Positions 21,679 through 33,174 of a stretch of DNA of 64,000 nucleotides are shown in pieces (position 1 is the stretch's first letter; the number at the start of each line of letters is the position of its first letter). The stretch is taken from NCBI GenBank assembly GCA_030490835.1, contig CM059977.1, positions 18,519,335-18,583,334 of the forward strand. Direction: 5' to 3'. The translations under genes and the position numbers were made by a program. Below the pieces are notes generated by a model. The model did no database searches, was not told the origin of the DNA, and saw only the letters and a program-made list of their open reading frames with translations. This DNA is from Annona cherimola. Its lineage: Eukaryota > Streptophyta > Magnoliopsida > Magnoliales > Annonaceae.

Positions 21679-23296
21679 ATTGTCACAATAGTCAAAGCAG
21701 CTAATTGTTCATTTTGTGATAAGTGTTTGGGCATATGTAAATGGTGAAAATGGAATAGATATGAAAAAGGTAAGTTGAGAATAAATGTGATGATTGTATG
21801 TAAAAAAATTAAAATATAGAGGTGAAAATAAAAAAATATGGTCTTAATATTGTTGGCTTTGACATCTCACTTCATTCCCCTCTATTCTCAACATAAAGAA
21901 CACTGAAGAGTTTCTTATTGATAACCAAGTATGATGGTATTAAAATAAGTTTATTGAAAAAGTAAAAAATAATACTGAAAATATGAATAATAATAAAATA
22001 ATAATTAAAATACCACATGATCTGAAAAATATATACAGTACGTGAGTGTCACCGTGTATATAAAGTAATACATTGTTATTTGGCGTATAGTATTCTTGGT
22101 TTCCATGTGTAGAAATAAACTTTTCAAATTGCTAGTCAAATTTGCTAGTCATTTTAAGAAATAAACAGCCCATTTCAAAATTATCAAAGGCAAACCAAAG
22201 AGCACCTAATAATCTTTCATCTACTGTGTGAAGATGGAAAGTGATTGAACATTATTTGTGTAATTGGGCTGGCTGGCCATGTAAGTCAGGGTGGTCCCCT
22301 CGTTTCCGGACCATCTGTTGTGGTGGTGGGCTACAAGGGATAGGTGCACGTGCTTGTCTTAATGAGTGGAAGATTGGTGTGGAGGGAATTAACCTATTCC
22401 ATGGTGTAAAAACAAGCACCACAAGCATGACAATAGAATCTCATTTTTGTCCCCCATATCTCCTTTTCAATATTGCCCACCAGGAATGATCAGAAGTTCT
22501 ACATTTCGTTGAATCATTGTAATTCACCCAAACAAGAACTTTTCCTTAGCAAGTAAGCAACTTTAAGCAACCTTATTAAGAAAAGGTGACTTGGTTTATT
22601 GTGGAGGGGATTTTGTGGAGGAGTTTCCCCATAAATTGTTGAAAATTAAAATACCCTCCTTAAGAATTCAAAAATTCAAAATATACTTTATTTTCTCGTA
22701 ATGATCTCTTCAAAATAAAAAAATGACTCCACACTTCAAATTGCCTTTCCTAGCTAGAGGTTCTAGATCCCCCCACTGACTATAGCCTCATTGCAATTTC
22801 TTTTTAATAAAGAATAACTAAAAATCAACTTTTAGCACGAATCCAGTTCGTTGCTATTTAATACTTCCTACAATGATTCATAGTTAGCTCATGTGAGCAT
22901 ACACTGGCGAAGGTAAAAATGGAGATATACGTAGATCCAATTCACTGGTTCCACTTTGCTGTGTCTTTCTCTTTAACTGGACGCCTTTGGTGATGTACTT
23001 CTTACGTCCCTTACGCTGTTGTCGGTTTAAATCAGTGTAAATGACGCACGAGGACGGTTTCGCTGATTGGAACAACGTTTGAAAGAGTGCACTCCAATAC
23101 AAAGGAAAAGAGAAGCGGGGAAAAGGGAATTTGAAAATTTGATGAGAAAACATAATGTGACATATATGATGGCAGCAAGCTTAATTGTAAAACTAAAAAA
23201 AAAAAAAAAAAAAAAAATTTATGTGTTAAAAAAAGATAACTTAAGTAGATTTTTTGTATGAAAAGTATAAAAACAATTTAAAAATATAGATGTATA
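21679..23296. other. Intergenic; MITE remnants
   Basis: Remnants resembling the MITE family occur at about 21725-22030. The GC-richer stretch at 22240-22490 and the minus-strand frame at 22884-23153 have no recognisable family. A 21-A run sits near 23195-23217. Confidence 0.45.
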
Positions 23297-23536
23297 GGGT
23301 GCGCTTGACATATTGGAAAGGGAAAAAATTTTCCAGCTTTTACACATTTTTTATATAATACGACATTCTAATTATCTAACCACTCTATTTTTCCATCATT
23401 TCATCACATCTTATAATATAATTTATTTATTTATTTCAATTTTATTCTTTATGATCTTAATCATTATCTTTATCACATTACATCGTTCTCTCATTTTTTA
23501 AAAAAAAAAAATTCTTTTTTTATATGATGTACACCC
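23297..23536. mobile_element. Probable Tourist-like MITE
   Basis: It begins GGGTGCGCTTGACAT and ends TGTACACCC, with an interior of the family type (CATCATTTCATCACATC, TTTCAATTTTATTC). The target duplication is unclear. Confidence 0.45.
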
Positions 23537-25743
23537 ATTATAATGAACAAAATAATTAAAATGTCAAATTCTATTGAGTAATATAGAAAAGAAGCGGAAA
23601 AGTTTTCCACCCTCATTTCCTCATTATACTTTACAAAAGTATGTATAAAACAAATCGAAATCACATGGGAAAAAATAACTCACTTAGGTCCTTACTTATA
23701 CTACCTATATTGATTTTTTTTTACAGTTCCAGCAGATGATAAGTGTCTCGTACCAATAATTTCATCATTTGGAAGGGTTGGCCGATGGAGATTGAGGAAA
23801 TCGACATATAGGTACATGTCACTTGTACATTTGATTGCTACAAATACCATTTCAGTCGTAGCATGGTCCAAGTTTTGAACTGGCTGCCCAAACTTTTTCC
23901 CTCTACTAGGTATATTTCTTAGCTCTCAGAAGAATCTTTTGCCCAACATGTTTCCTAGCTCGTTTCAGGGAGGGTGCCATCTATAACTAGGGTCGTAAAT
24001 CGACTGCAGTACTTGGTATCGTTCCAACTCTAACATTATCCTATTTGCAAAATTTTCAATCTAACTAATTGTAACTCTATTTAAAATTATATGCAGAGAC
24101 TAGTTCATCACGCAAACGTTTAGGAAATAGTCTTGTTTACTTGGACATATTTGAAATTGCTTCCAATTAGTATTGATAATTAATTTAGAAAGCACGCACA
24201 ACAAAAAGGTCAACATTATGTAACTCTTTTTTAATCAACATTATGTAACTTGATTTTAGCGACTATTAACTTTTTTTGTAAAAGACACGAATTAATTATA
24301 TTAATAGCTATTGTTGCAACAAGTAACCTTTGTCATTGAAAACACAACTTTTAATAATAATTTTAAAAATGTATTACTAAAATGTTTTATGACTTTAGCG
24401 AACTGAGCGACCAACAGTAATATTATAGTGCAAAATTACACCTAGCAATGATTAACATTAACATTTAATGGGTAATGAATATAGTAGTCGGCTGCTTTTA
24501 TATATACGTTGCATTTAAATCACTGTTAAGGTAAAAGAAGTAGTGATAGCCTCATAGGGTTTGTCTCGACTGAGGCCAAAGTTCTATAACGTCGTGTGTT
24601 CAACCCCCTTGTGAGTCAAAAATTGTGGATAAGATCATATATTCAACAACTATGTGAGTTAAAAATTGCGGTGAGAGCTTAATCTTTAGTAAGAATAAGA
24701 TGAGAGCTTATTAGTACCCATAAAGATGGATGGAAACTTATTGTCTTCCCCATGAATGAGCTTAATTGTAATATAATAAGTAAAATTATAACAAAATATA
24801 ATGAAAGTAGTCAACTCAAAAATGACTATAAATATTAAGATACAGCCAAATATAAGCCATTACAGCCGAACTTCGATCATATGGAGCCCATTTCGCCGAC
24901 ACTTACAGTGCGTTTTCCTATGGTTACAGTGCAACTTTAAACATTTATATTTTATTGTAGTTAGGGTATGTTTAGTACCATTCAATTAGATAGAATGGAA
25001 AATAGTTTGAACGAAGAGATTTAATAAGATGGATTGTTGTGCACCGAAATTTTTTTTTTAAAAAAAAACTATACTGAAAACAGAAAAACATGTTTATTAT
25101 ATATTAAAAAGAAAAATTGTATTGAAAATGTTTTAAAAAATTGAAATAGAAAATCTCAACACATTTCATCCAATTGGTTAATGGCTAGTTATAAATTCGT
25201 CGTCAGGACACCAAGATTCACGGAAGACACGTGTGAATTTTGTTATATGGTTGAAGGACTTCCAAAGTCCATATATATTACCAGCAAGTGAATGTTAGGT
25301 GCAGTGTAAATTGTGCGAGCAAAGCCCAAACTTTAATTTGGCAGCATTGTCTATTCAGACGGGAAGAGATCGAACCAAACATGTTTTCCATAAAAGCATT
25401 TGGCAATTTTGGTTTCATGAAGATGGAAGCATTCCATACATAGATAGATGGAATTATCAAAATCAAGACCCTCCGGAAAAAGTTGCCTGAGTTTTCCACT
25501 TTTCCGTGACAGTGATTATTACTAAAAACCTACTTCCCTCTATCACCTTGCCTCTCATAAAGTTGGTTTAATGGCTAATATTATTGTCCATTCTCTTCTC
25601 CCAACCACCATAAGGGCCCACTGGCTGTCCTCTTCATCACGTATCATCAGGACCGTCCATCTAAAATAACCCTAATAAGTCGTGTCACTTGCTCTTCTTT
25701 CTTCTTAGTTACAAAATTAAATATATAACTACATTTAATTATA
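23537..25743. other. Intergenic, AT-rich
   Basis: No gene seen. About 24540-24620 has SINE-like A-box/B-box resemblance (TAGCCTCATAGGG; GTGTTCAACCCCC). A MITE-like left end TTA|GGGTATGTTTAGTACC begins at 24964 without a clear right end. Confidence 0.45.
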
Positions 25744-26010
25744 GGAGTGTTTGGTAAGTGATAAAACTTTTAAATGAAAAGTTTTTAGTGTGAAAGTTTG
25801 ACAATTTGAAAAGAATAATGTGATGTGATAGGGATAATGATGAGAAGTAACAAGAATAAAGTTAAAATAGATTATGTAAAAATAATCAGAAAATGGGGTA
25901 CTTGTACAGGAACATGTGAAAAATAATTAAAAAATAGAGTAGTTATAAAAAATAAAAAAAATTAGACCAAAAACTTTTGACTTTACATTTTTTTATTGTC
26001 AAACACATGC
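25744..26010. mobile_element. Tourist-like MITE
   Basis: It begins GGAGTGTTTGGTAAGTGATA and ends TTGTCAAACACATGC. The interior has GATGTGATAGGGATAATGAT and AAAATAGAGTAGTTAT blocks. Confidence 0.65.
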
Positions 26011-27502
26011 TAAATTTGTCCATCTTCATAATTAATTAAATTCATGAGCATCTCTTATTTAAGAGTAAAACACTCATTGATTGTCCTGGTTGCGGGCTAT
26101 AAATCATGAATATAGACCTAATGCCTGTGTTAGAGATGGAAGAGAAGACAAACAACTTAGAAAGTCTAAAGATATCTAGCAAATGTTTCCTAGACATTGT
26201 TCTTAAGCTTTTGCATATACGGGTTATTCTTTTTTTTCAAATATATATTCATTTAGAACATTAAAAAAAATTCATCATCTTCATCAAAAGATGTGAAATT
26301 AGAAAAAGGCGGAGGGACACCAAAAAAATCATAATTTTTTGGTAATTAAGATTTTAAAAAGTTGGTTATCAAAGAAAATTAATTTGATTACCTATAGTTG
26401 ATGATATATGCCTAACAACCATTATAAAGAAATTTAGTTGCTAATGGTTCATAATTTTTATGTTCAGACAATCAAATTTTCAGTGTGATTATAAAAGCAT
26501 TACTATATGCAAGGAAATATTTCTTTGCCAATAATTGTTTTGCTATGCCTCTCGAACGTGAGGTTTTTACAGATTCTCCTCCAAGATGGGGGTATTTATA
26601 CAAAAAATTTCTCAGAAATGTGAGGATTGTAAGGGTAACTAATTATAATATCAATTGTTATAATGTTTAAAATAACAATAAAGAATAGTGAAGGCAACAA
26701 TTCCTTACTAATGATCCTCAGAAGCAATCCACTGTTTGGTTGCATATCCATTTTCATTTATAGAAAAACTTTTTGGCTGCTAGTAATAGTCACCGAAGAG
26801 TTCTGTTGAAGTGGGATAAGGGATGAATAGTTATCCTATAGCCTAACCAAACACCTGCTTTTTTACTTATATTCTTTTTAATGAAAATTTTAATTATATA
26901 TTTATCTTGACAAGCTGTCAACCCCTAATTTTAGAAATATCTTTACGGAATTGATCTATAAGAGAAATACGAAAACAGAAAACGAAGCAACTAAACTAGC
27001 GCTCGCAAGCTCCATGGGATTCATAAAAGATGGAAATTTTTTACACTTTGGCCTTCACATGGACCACTTCAGGTAGAGCTGAAAACCTGAAGTACCAATC
27101 ATATCAACTGTTCTAGTTTGGGGTAGTTCCAGTCACATTTCTTACAACTAAAAAAATAATTTGCCTTAAAAAAAATTGCATTTTAATTATCTCCCTACTA
27201 AACTTATGAAAAATCTTGTCTTTTGACAGTAAAGCATATGCAAAGAGAGAACCTTGGTTATAAACCTCGTTCATGTAAATTTTTATTTTTTATTTTTCGC
27301 GACCATGATTTTGTTGGAAAAGGTTAAATTTATTCTATTTTACTCACAAATACATTTTCAGCAAAATTTGTGTTGGGTTGTCAAAGCTGTATTGTAAATA
27401 AGTAAAACTTTATTTCTAAGTAATTAACAAATTAATGATTTTTACAAATAATTAATATAGGCAAATAAATATGGCTACTCTAATTTGACTTTCTTATATT
27501 AT
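26011..27502. other. Intergenic, AT-rich
   Basis: No gene recognised. About 26430-26490 shares a diverged dispersed repeat (AAAGAAATTTAGTTGCTAAT...AGACAATCAAATTTT) with 28150-28220. Confidence 0.45.
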
Positions 27503-27792
27503 GGTGTGTTTGGGAAGTGACAAAATTTGTGGAGGAATATTTTTTGTATAAAAAATTTTGAAATAAAAGAAATAATGTAATATAATAGGAGTAATTATGA
27601 AGATTAAATAGAATAAAATTAAAATAACTAGATTAATTATATGAGGTCGTCGTCTAGAAATGATTAAAATTAAAGTAGTTGTATATAAAATTTTGAAACA
27701 ATAATTAAACAATAGAATAATTATAGATAGCGAAAAGTTTTAAATTGAAAAATCTTTATTTGAAAAATTTTATATATTGCTAAACATGCTCA
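27503..27792. mobile_element. Tourist-like MITE
   Basis: It begins GGTGTGTTTGGGAAGTGAC and ends TTGCTAAACATGCTC. The interior has ATGTAATATAATAGGAGTAA and AAATTAAAATAACTAG. Confidence 0.6.
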
Positions 27793-29037
27793 TAATAAAT
27801 TTGAGGACCGGAAGAAAGAAAATGAAAGTTCTTATTTTCAAAACAATTATCTATTAACAAAGCTTTATTCTTTCATTAGTATTTATATATTTCAATTATT
27901 AAAAATTTCATCCTAAATTTATTTATTTATTTTATGACCAACATATCCTTTTGATTGAATATTTTGATCATTTAATCGTACACACTTAAATATGATTTAT
28001 TTCCCTATGTTGAAAATATATAATAGTGTAAGTGAAAATACTATAATTTTTTATTTTTCGATAATCAATTTTTGCAAAAGGTCAACATTTGATTGTTAAA
28101 AAAACTTAATTGATAATAAATTATCACGTATGTCATATAATAATAACTAAAAAAGAAATTTAGTTACTAATACTTCATGATTTGTATATTTAGACAATCA
28201 AATTTTGATATGATTAATAAAATATTATAGTAAGAAAATTTTTCTAGGATGATCATAAGTAAGAAAAATTTTCTTGCATATACATCCTTGTTGCTAATAA
28301 AGTTTTTTGGTTGCTAATAAAATGTAGTTTATTGCAGTGAATTATTCATTACCAATTACAAATTATATCTTAATATAGATCAATTTGAATGATGTAGTTT
28401 TAATAACATATTTATGTCGTGAAAATATATATATCTATTCAAATTTTATAATAAAATATAGTTTATCATGATCTCAAAACAAGTTCAACCTTTAAAACTA
28501 CTCTACCGTATAAAAGTTAGTTTATGAACCAATTCCTTATATATAATATACAAGTGATTTTTTCATTTATACCTATATAGCCTGAGCGAAATCATAATCA
28601 TGTTACTATTTTTTAAAAAATTGAAAGCATACCTACATAGTTTGCCCGAACGTATTAACTTCATTCGTGTGACATTCTTGATAACTACAAATTTAAGAAA
28701 ATAAAAGCGGTCCTTAAACAATTAAAATTATTATTTGTAGTGCACATATTATAAAAAACATTGCAAAAGAAAATATACTATGAAAGAAGAAAATATTATA
28801 AATAATAAATAATAATGTAATAAATATTTGCATTAAATATTCTTCTAAGGGGCATTTTTGTCATGTAAAAAAATTTAAAGGTTTAGAAACATTATTATTT
28901 ATTATTTATAATATTTTAAAGGTTTAGCAAAATTTAAAGGTTTACTCTAATGGAAGCGACAAGTTTGCAATTTTAGATAAATTATACACTTGCAATTTCG
29001 TGAAAACCAATGACAATGTTGGTAAAACCTCATGTAC
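27793..29037. other. Intergenic, AT-rich, possible CACTA-type end
   Basis: No gene recognised. TTTGGTTGCTAATAAAATG followed by TTTATTGCAGTG, ending at 28339, resembles the right end of a CACTA-type element. Confidence 0.35.
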
Positions 29038-29045
29038 GTGATTGG
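29038..29045 (+). repeat. Left 8-bp target duplication of hAT element
   Basis: GTGATTGG is repeated exactly at 31848-31855. Confidence 0.95.
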
Positions 29046-30370
29046 TAGGGGTGCAACTTGGGTCGGGTTGAGCCTAAACCCGGCCCGCCGAATCCGATTT
29101 CTAACGATGTTAGAACTCGCTTTTCTACAACCTGGGCCCGAAGAACCCTAACCCGATTTATAAATGTGATAGGGTTAGGGTTCAAGTGAACCCAAACCCG
29201 AAGAACCCAGCCCAATTTTATTTTATATTTATTATAAAATATATTTTATATATAATATCTAAACAATATATTTTTTGTTTTTTGTATTTTATGTTATTTA
29301 TATTTATATTTAAATACATGTTTGACATATTGTTATTATATTATAAATAAAGTATATTTTTTTCATCTATATTTATCTTTTATTTCTATAACCTTCTTCA
29401 TTTATCTTGTTTTTCATGTTAAATTTTTTCTAAAGATATTCTTTATAGATGAATGATTCTATTAGCTCCGGCTAAGCAAATGCCCCACTTAGCCAACTTT
29501 AAAAAATTCATTTACAATAATTTTTTATTTTTTCTTCATACACTTATTTATTTAATTGTATTTAATGTATAAAATAAATTTTATAATTTTTGGATTTGTA
29601 TATATATATTTTTAGATTTTTAAAGATAAAAGTATTTTAAATATATATATATACACATGTTGGTCCCGAGTTAATGGCAATAACCCAAGAGGGGAGGGGT
29701 GAATTGGGTATTTAAAATTTATAACTTAAACAAAAACTTTACCCCGGATTAATCTATTCCCCTTTATGAAGAAACGAAATGGAAAGCAATATAATGTAAA
29801 GAGCAGAAATATAAATCAAGCACACGAGATTTTATAGTGGTTCGAGCAACCTCCCTACTCCACTCTTCCAAGCTCACACTCCTTGTGACTTGGGTTCCAC
29901 TATTGTATTTCACAAATACAATTAGAGTCACTGCTCTCTTCTAGATTCCAGCTCTAGGGGGCATCAACAAACCACAACACAAGTAGGTGATGAGTTTCAC
30001 TCCAATCACACACTACTTTGCTTACACTTGATCTTAGTTTCTCAAACTAAATCAAGTTCAATACAACAATAAGAAAAACAGAAAGAATCTACACGTTACT
30101 GTTGTGTAGAGACAGTTTGGCGCAGAGAAGAACTTGTAGAGTTGGCTTTGAAGGATCAGCAGTTGAGCTCTTGCAGTTTGAAGCAAAGTTCTTCTTCTAA
30201 TGATTGGCTTGATCACTTAATTCTCATGAAGATGGTAGTTATGCACACTTAATGATTTTCAGCTACTTCCCTCGTTCACAATGAATGCCTTTTATAATTG
30301 TGGAGGGAATCTGAACGTTTGAAGGTAGGTGGCGCGCATTTAATGTGCCAACGTTCGAATAATTTCCGAC

Positions 30371-30540
30371 CGTTGCGACCCAAGTCGCAGGTGGAGTCGA
30401 CTTCGGGTGCGACTTCGCCCAAGTCGCAGATAGAGTCGACTTCGGGTGCGACTTCGCCTTTCCGTAGCGACTTCAAGTTCTAGGCTGGGTTCGACTTGAC
30501 CCAAGTCGCAAGTGGAGTCGACTTCGGTGTGCGACTTCAC
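30371..30540. repeat. Minisatellite-like AAGTCGCA...GAGTCGACTTCG repeats, block 1
   Basis: About three to four diverged units share AAGTCGCA(G/A), GAGTCGACTTCG and GTGCGACTTC. The unit is nearly palindromic (AAGTCG against CGACTT). Confidence 0.8.
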
Positions 30541-30984
30541 TTCGTCAGTTGGCTTGATGAACTTGAAAACTTGGAATGCTTTAGTTTGCTTGAGTTTCTT
30601 CATGCCTTTTGTTGTTCTCTTGCATTTTTCATTTCCTTTTGATTCATTGTCTTTATTTTAGCTTGCTTTCATTAGCTCCATGATTTGCAAGCCTTTGAAC
30701 CCATGAGTCTTGAATCACTGTAATCTTGAACAATCTTCTTGGTTGAGTTTATGCATTTTGCTTGAACTTGGATTGGTCTTCAATTTTTTATTTATGCAAT
30801 TTGCTTTCTTTTGATATTAGTCTTCATATCTTGGATTTCTTCATCTTAAAATGTACTTGAAGCTTTGCCTTGGACTTGATAAACTTAATTTGATAATGAG
30901 CTTGTATCCTTGATTTGGTCTTGAGAGATCTTAAGTTGATCTTGGAAATGAGCTTGAATTTGCATCCTTGAACTTAGAATACCT

Positions 30985-31220
30985 CAAGTCGAACTTGGGG
31001 TTGACTTCGTCTACGACTTTACCCAAGTCGCAACTAGAGTCGACTTCACTTGCGACTTCGGTATCTTTCTCTCCCAAATTCAACTCTGGAGTGATTTTGG
31101 CATCTGAAGTCGATGCTGGAGTCGACTTCGTTTGCGACTTGGCCTGCGACTTCACCTGCTCTTCTTCCAATTTCAACGCTGGACGAATTTGACTCCTTGA
31201 AGTCGATGTTGGAGTCGACT
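30985..31220. repeat. Minisatellite-like GAGTCGACTT repeats, block 2
   Basis: Diverged units with the same AAGTCG...GAGTCGACTT...GCGACTT vocabulary as block 1, about 450 bp away within the same LTR. Confidence 0.75.
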
Positions 31221-31847
31221 TGGGGAACAACTTGGCCTTCCATGCTCTATTTTCTTCAAATGTATATGCCTTAAACACTTCCACAAACATATTAGTAGCC
31301 AAGACTTACTCAAATTGATTTGTTAATCATCAAAACATAGATTTAGCTTATTTTCCACATATTTCCAACAACACAGATATCTGAAAATCTCAAAAAAATA
31401 TATACACATATTCAAAAATGGTAAAACTCGGTTTATATGTTAAATACACTTAGATAAACAAGTATATGAAGAGAAAAAAGTTGTTGTAAATGAGTTTTTT
31501 TAGGTGGACTAAGTAAGACATTTACTTAGCCCTGGCTAACATGAACACTCATCTTTTTTATATTGTTATATTTTTTAAAAATTTGCAGTTTGACTGTATA
31601 TTGTTATGTTTACTTATATAATTTGTTATTATTATACATTCATATAAAATTTTAAACGTATCATTCTTAAATAAAATGTAAATTTATCAACCTAAATTTC
31701 AACCCGCAACCCGATTTTTAAAAATAGAGTTAGGGTTTAGATTTTACATATAGGGTTAGTGTTAGTGTTAGGGTTGATATTTTATAAATAGGATTAGGGT
31801 TAGGGTTGAGATAAACCTGAGTTTCATGAGCCCAAGTTGCACCCCTA

Positions 31848-32600
31848 GTGATTGGTTATGTATTAACATAAATAGCAAACATTTGGCTAGTTGGCTAATT
31901 GTGGTGTATAATTAAATGCAACCAAATTTATGATAAGTTACTGCATATATGAAAAATATATGCAACTAAAATGTGGGCTGCATAAATTAATACTATATAC
32001 AGCAAAAATTTATGTTGCTGCATAAAACTTATTGCATTTATGTGGATTTTTTTAGTGAGTCTATAATGATGCGATCTACTATTGTTGGTTAATTTTCATT
32101 TTGAACTACAGTGGAACTAATCTAAAAATATAATAGTATAACAGTACTCCTAAAATATGACTCTCAACAGAAGCGGAAAACCAAAACTATAAAAATTTGA
32201 AATCATTCAAGTATAATAAATATGGTATCTAAACCAATTTGCTAGGTTAAACAAAATCCAAGACAGAGAGATATTTTAAATGCATCAGTAGGTTACGAAA
32301 GCACTTGTGTACGGAGAAACACGATATTGCAGGCTTCCCGGGGATTTCCCAGCTTAGGCATGCTGGGTTCCGTGTAGGAACTCTCCTGAGGGCCCGAGTA
32401 TCATGGCAAGCCCGTAAGACATGTTTTACTGAAATGCGATGCCTCGTGGGACAGACAGCGCTGTCAGAAAATCCTACTGTAAATGAGCACGGCAAACTTT
32501 CGATGACTCCCATTGATTTTTCAGGTCTCTGTCTCTTTTTCCGACTTTCCCACTGTCATCGGCTCATCCCCTCCGTACTTCTCTTTGGTGATGCAGGAGC
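31848..32600. other. Intergenic upstream of the zinc-finger gene
   Basis: It begins with the right hAT target duplication (31848-31855). About 31900-32060 has GCAACTAAAATG/TTGCTGCATAAA repeats ending TTTTTTTAGTG at 32056, a possible CACTA-type end. The segment at 32305-32520 is GC-richer and may be promoter. The open frame through it is continuous with the zinc-finger frame but has no conserved content before 32752. Confidence 0.5.
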
Positions 32601-32746
32601 ACGAAAAGGTTTCTCCCACCCTCCTCTCATATATTGCATTGCCCTCCTCCTCCCCTCCTCATCCAAGCTTCAAAGTCCACAGCACCCACATCCCTCTCCT
32701 ATCTCCTCCTCCTCCACCTCTCTCTCCACCCCAAAACCCTGCTTTC

Positions 32747-32794
32747 ATGCAATGGACTACGACCCCGACCTCGGCCTCTCGAACCAAGATCTAA
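32747..32794 (+). promoter_or_regulatory. 15-codon upstream ORF overlapping the zinc-finger start
   Basis: An ATG in weak context (TTTCATGC) lies 5 nt before the main ATG (GCAATGG, which has G at -3 and +4) in another frame. It ends at TAA 32792-32794. Leaky scanning would be needed for the main frame. Confidence 0.5.
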
Positions 32795-33174
32795 ATCTCG
32801 AGCTAGTGCTGGAGCCTGCGTCGTCTTCGCCTTCGTCTTCGTTTTCGGAGCCTCGAATTTTTTCATGCAACTACTGTCAGAGGAAGTTCTACAGTTCGCA
32901 GGCATTGGGCGGCCACCAAAACGCCCACAAGCTAGAACGGAGCTTGGCGAAGCGAAGCCGCGAGATGAGCCAAACAGTCCAGCAGCACCCCGGTGAGGGA
33001 CACCGCCCGGCGAGTCATGCCAGGCAGAGTCGGCCGACCACCTCCGTGGGTTACAAGACCCACGAAGATTACAGCGTGGGTCAGTTTCAAAGGAGGGTGG
33101 TTGGCTTCGTGGCCAGGCGCGAAGATGTGGGTAAGGAGGATTTGAATCACTTGGATTTGTCTTTGAGGCTTTGA
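32752..33174 (+). CDS. C2H2 zinc-finger protein with two EAR motifs (ZFP4/ZFP7-like)
   Basis: This is a 140-aa intronless single-zinc-finger nuclear protein of the plant QALGGH class, most like Arabidopsis ZFP1/3/4/7. Its role is inferred as a DNA-binding transcriptional repressor. One finger has C39, C42, H55 and H59, with QALGGH at 50-55 in the context FYSSQALGGHQNAHKLER. There is an N-terminal EAR-type DLNLEL at 13-18 and a C-terminal LDLSLRL at 134-140; these recruit TOPLESS-type co-repressors in known family members. A serine-rich spacer precedes the finger and a basic LAKRSRE follows it. The start at 32752 was chosen for its strong context and for the family's acidic N-terminus. The frame stays open upstream to 32305 without conserved sequence. 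A TATA-like CATATATT lies at 32628-32635, followed by a CT/CA-rich leader. It is shorter than ZFP4/ZFP7 but complete. Confidence 0.92.
   Translation: MDYDPDLGLSNQDLNLELVLEPASSSPSSSFSEPRIFSCNYCQRKFYSSQALGGHQNAHKLERSLAKRSREMSQTVQQHPGEGHRPASHARQSRPTTSVGYKTHEDYSVGQFQRRVVGFVARREDVGKEDLNHLDLSLRL

Larger units (their letters stand above)
29658..31370. mobile_element. Solo LTR or LTR-like element, 1713 bp, TSD ACACA
   Basis: It starts TGTTGG and ends CCAACA. It is flanked by ACACA at 29653-29657 and 31371-31375, a 5-bp duplication typical of LTR retrotransposons. It opens with TGTTGGTCCCGAG and then AAGAGGGGAGGGGTGAATTG, which resembles long Copia LTRs, though that assignment is recalled and unverified. 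No gag, pol or second LTR is present, so a solo LTR from recombination is the simplest reading. It holds minisatellite-like GAGTCGACTT repeats. The short frames inside are produced by those repeats. Confidence 0.85.
29448..31553. mobile_element. Mutator-like foldback MITE nested in the hAT element
   Basis: The left arm GATGAATGATTCTATTAGC...GGCTAAG is inverted relative to the right arm CTTAGCCCTGGCTAAC...CACTCATC. Pairing continues inward through AAAAATTCATTTACAA and TTAATTGTATTTAATGTATA against their complements. The 9-bp flanks TTCTTTATA (29439-29447) and TTTTTTATA (31554-31562) agree at 8 of 9 positions, as expected for Mutator-like elements. It is split by the solo LTR. Confidence 0.75.
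29046..31847. mobile_element. Non-autonomous hAT element, carrying nested insertions
   Basis: The terminal inverted repeats TAGGGGTGCAACTTGGG (left) and CCCAAGTTGCACCCCTA (right) are 17-bp perfect. They are flanked by identical GTGATTGG octamers. Eight-base duplications with TAGGG-type ends are diagnostic of hAT elements. Both subterminal regions carry telomere-like AACCCTAACCC/AGGGTTAGGGTT and ACCCGAAGAACCC repeats (29085-29215 and 31695-31815). No transposase frame was seen. Much of its 2802 bp comes from a foldback MITE and a solo LTR inserted within it. Confidence 0.92.

Noticed and set aside
30276..31302. ORFs with repeated EVDS(T/I)CDLG-like units
   Set aside because: They are translations of the GTCGAC minisatellite inside the solo LTR, open on both strands, so not evidence of a repeat protein.
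32305..32751. N-terminal extension of the zinc-finger ORF from the ATG at 32305
   Set aside because: The frame happens to stay open, but the extension has no conserved content. The ATG at 32752 has a strong context and gives the usual family N-terminus.
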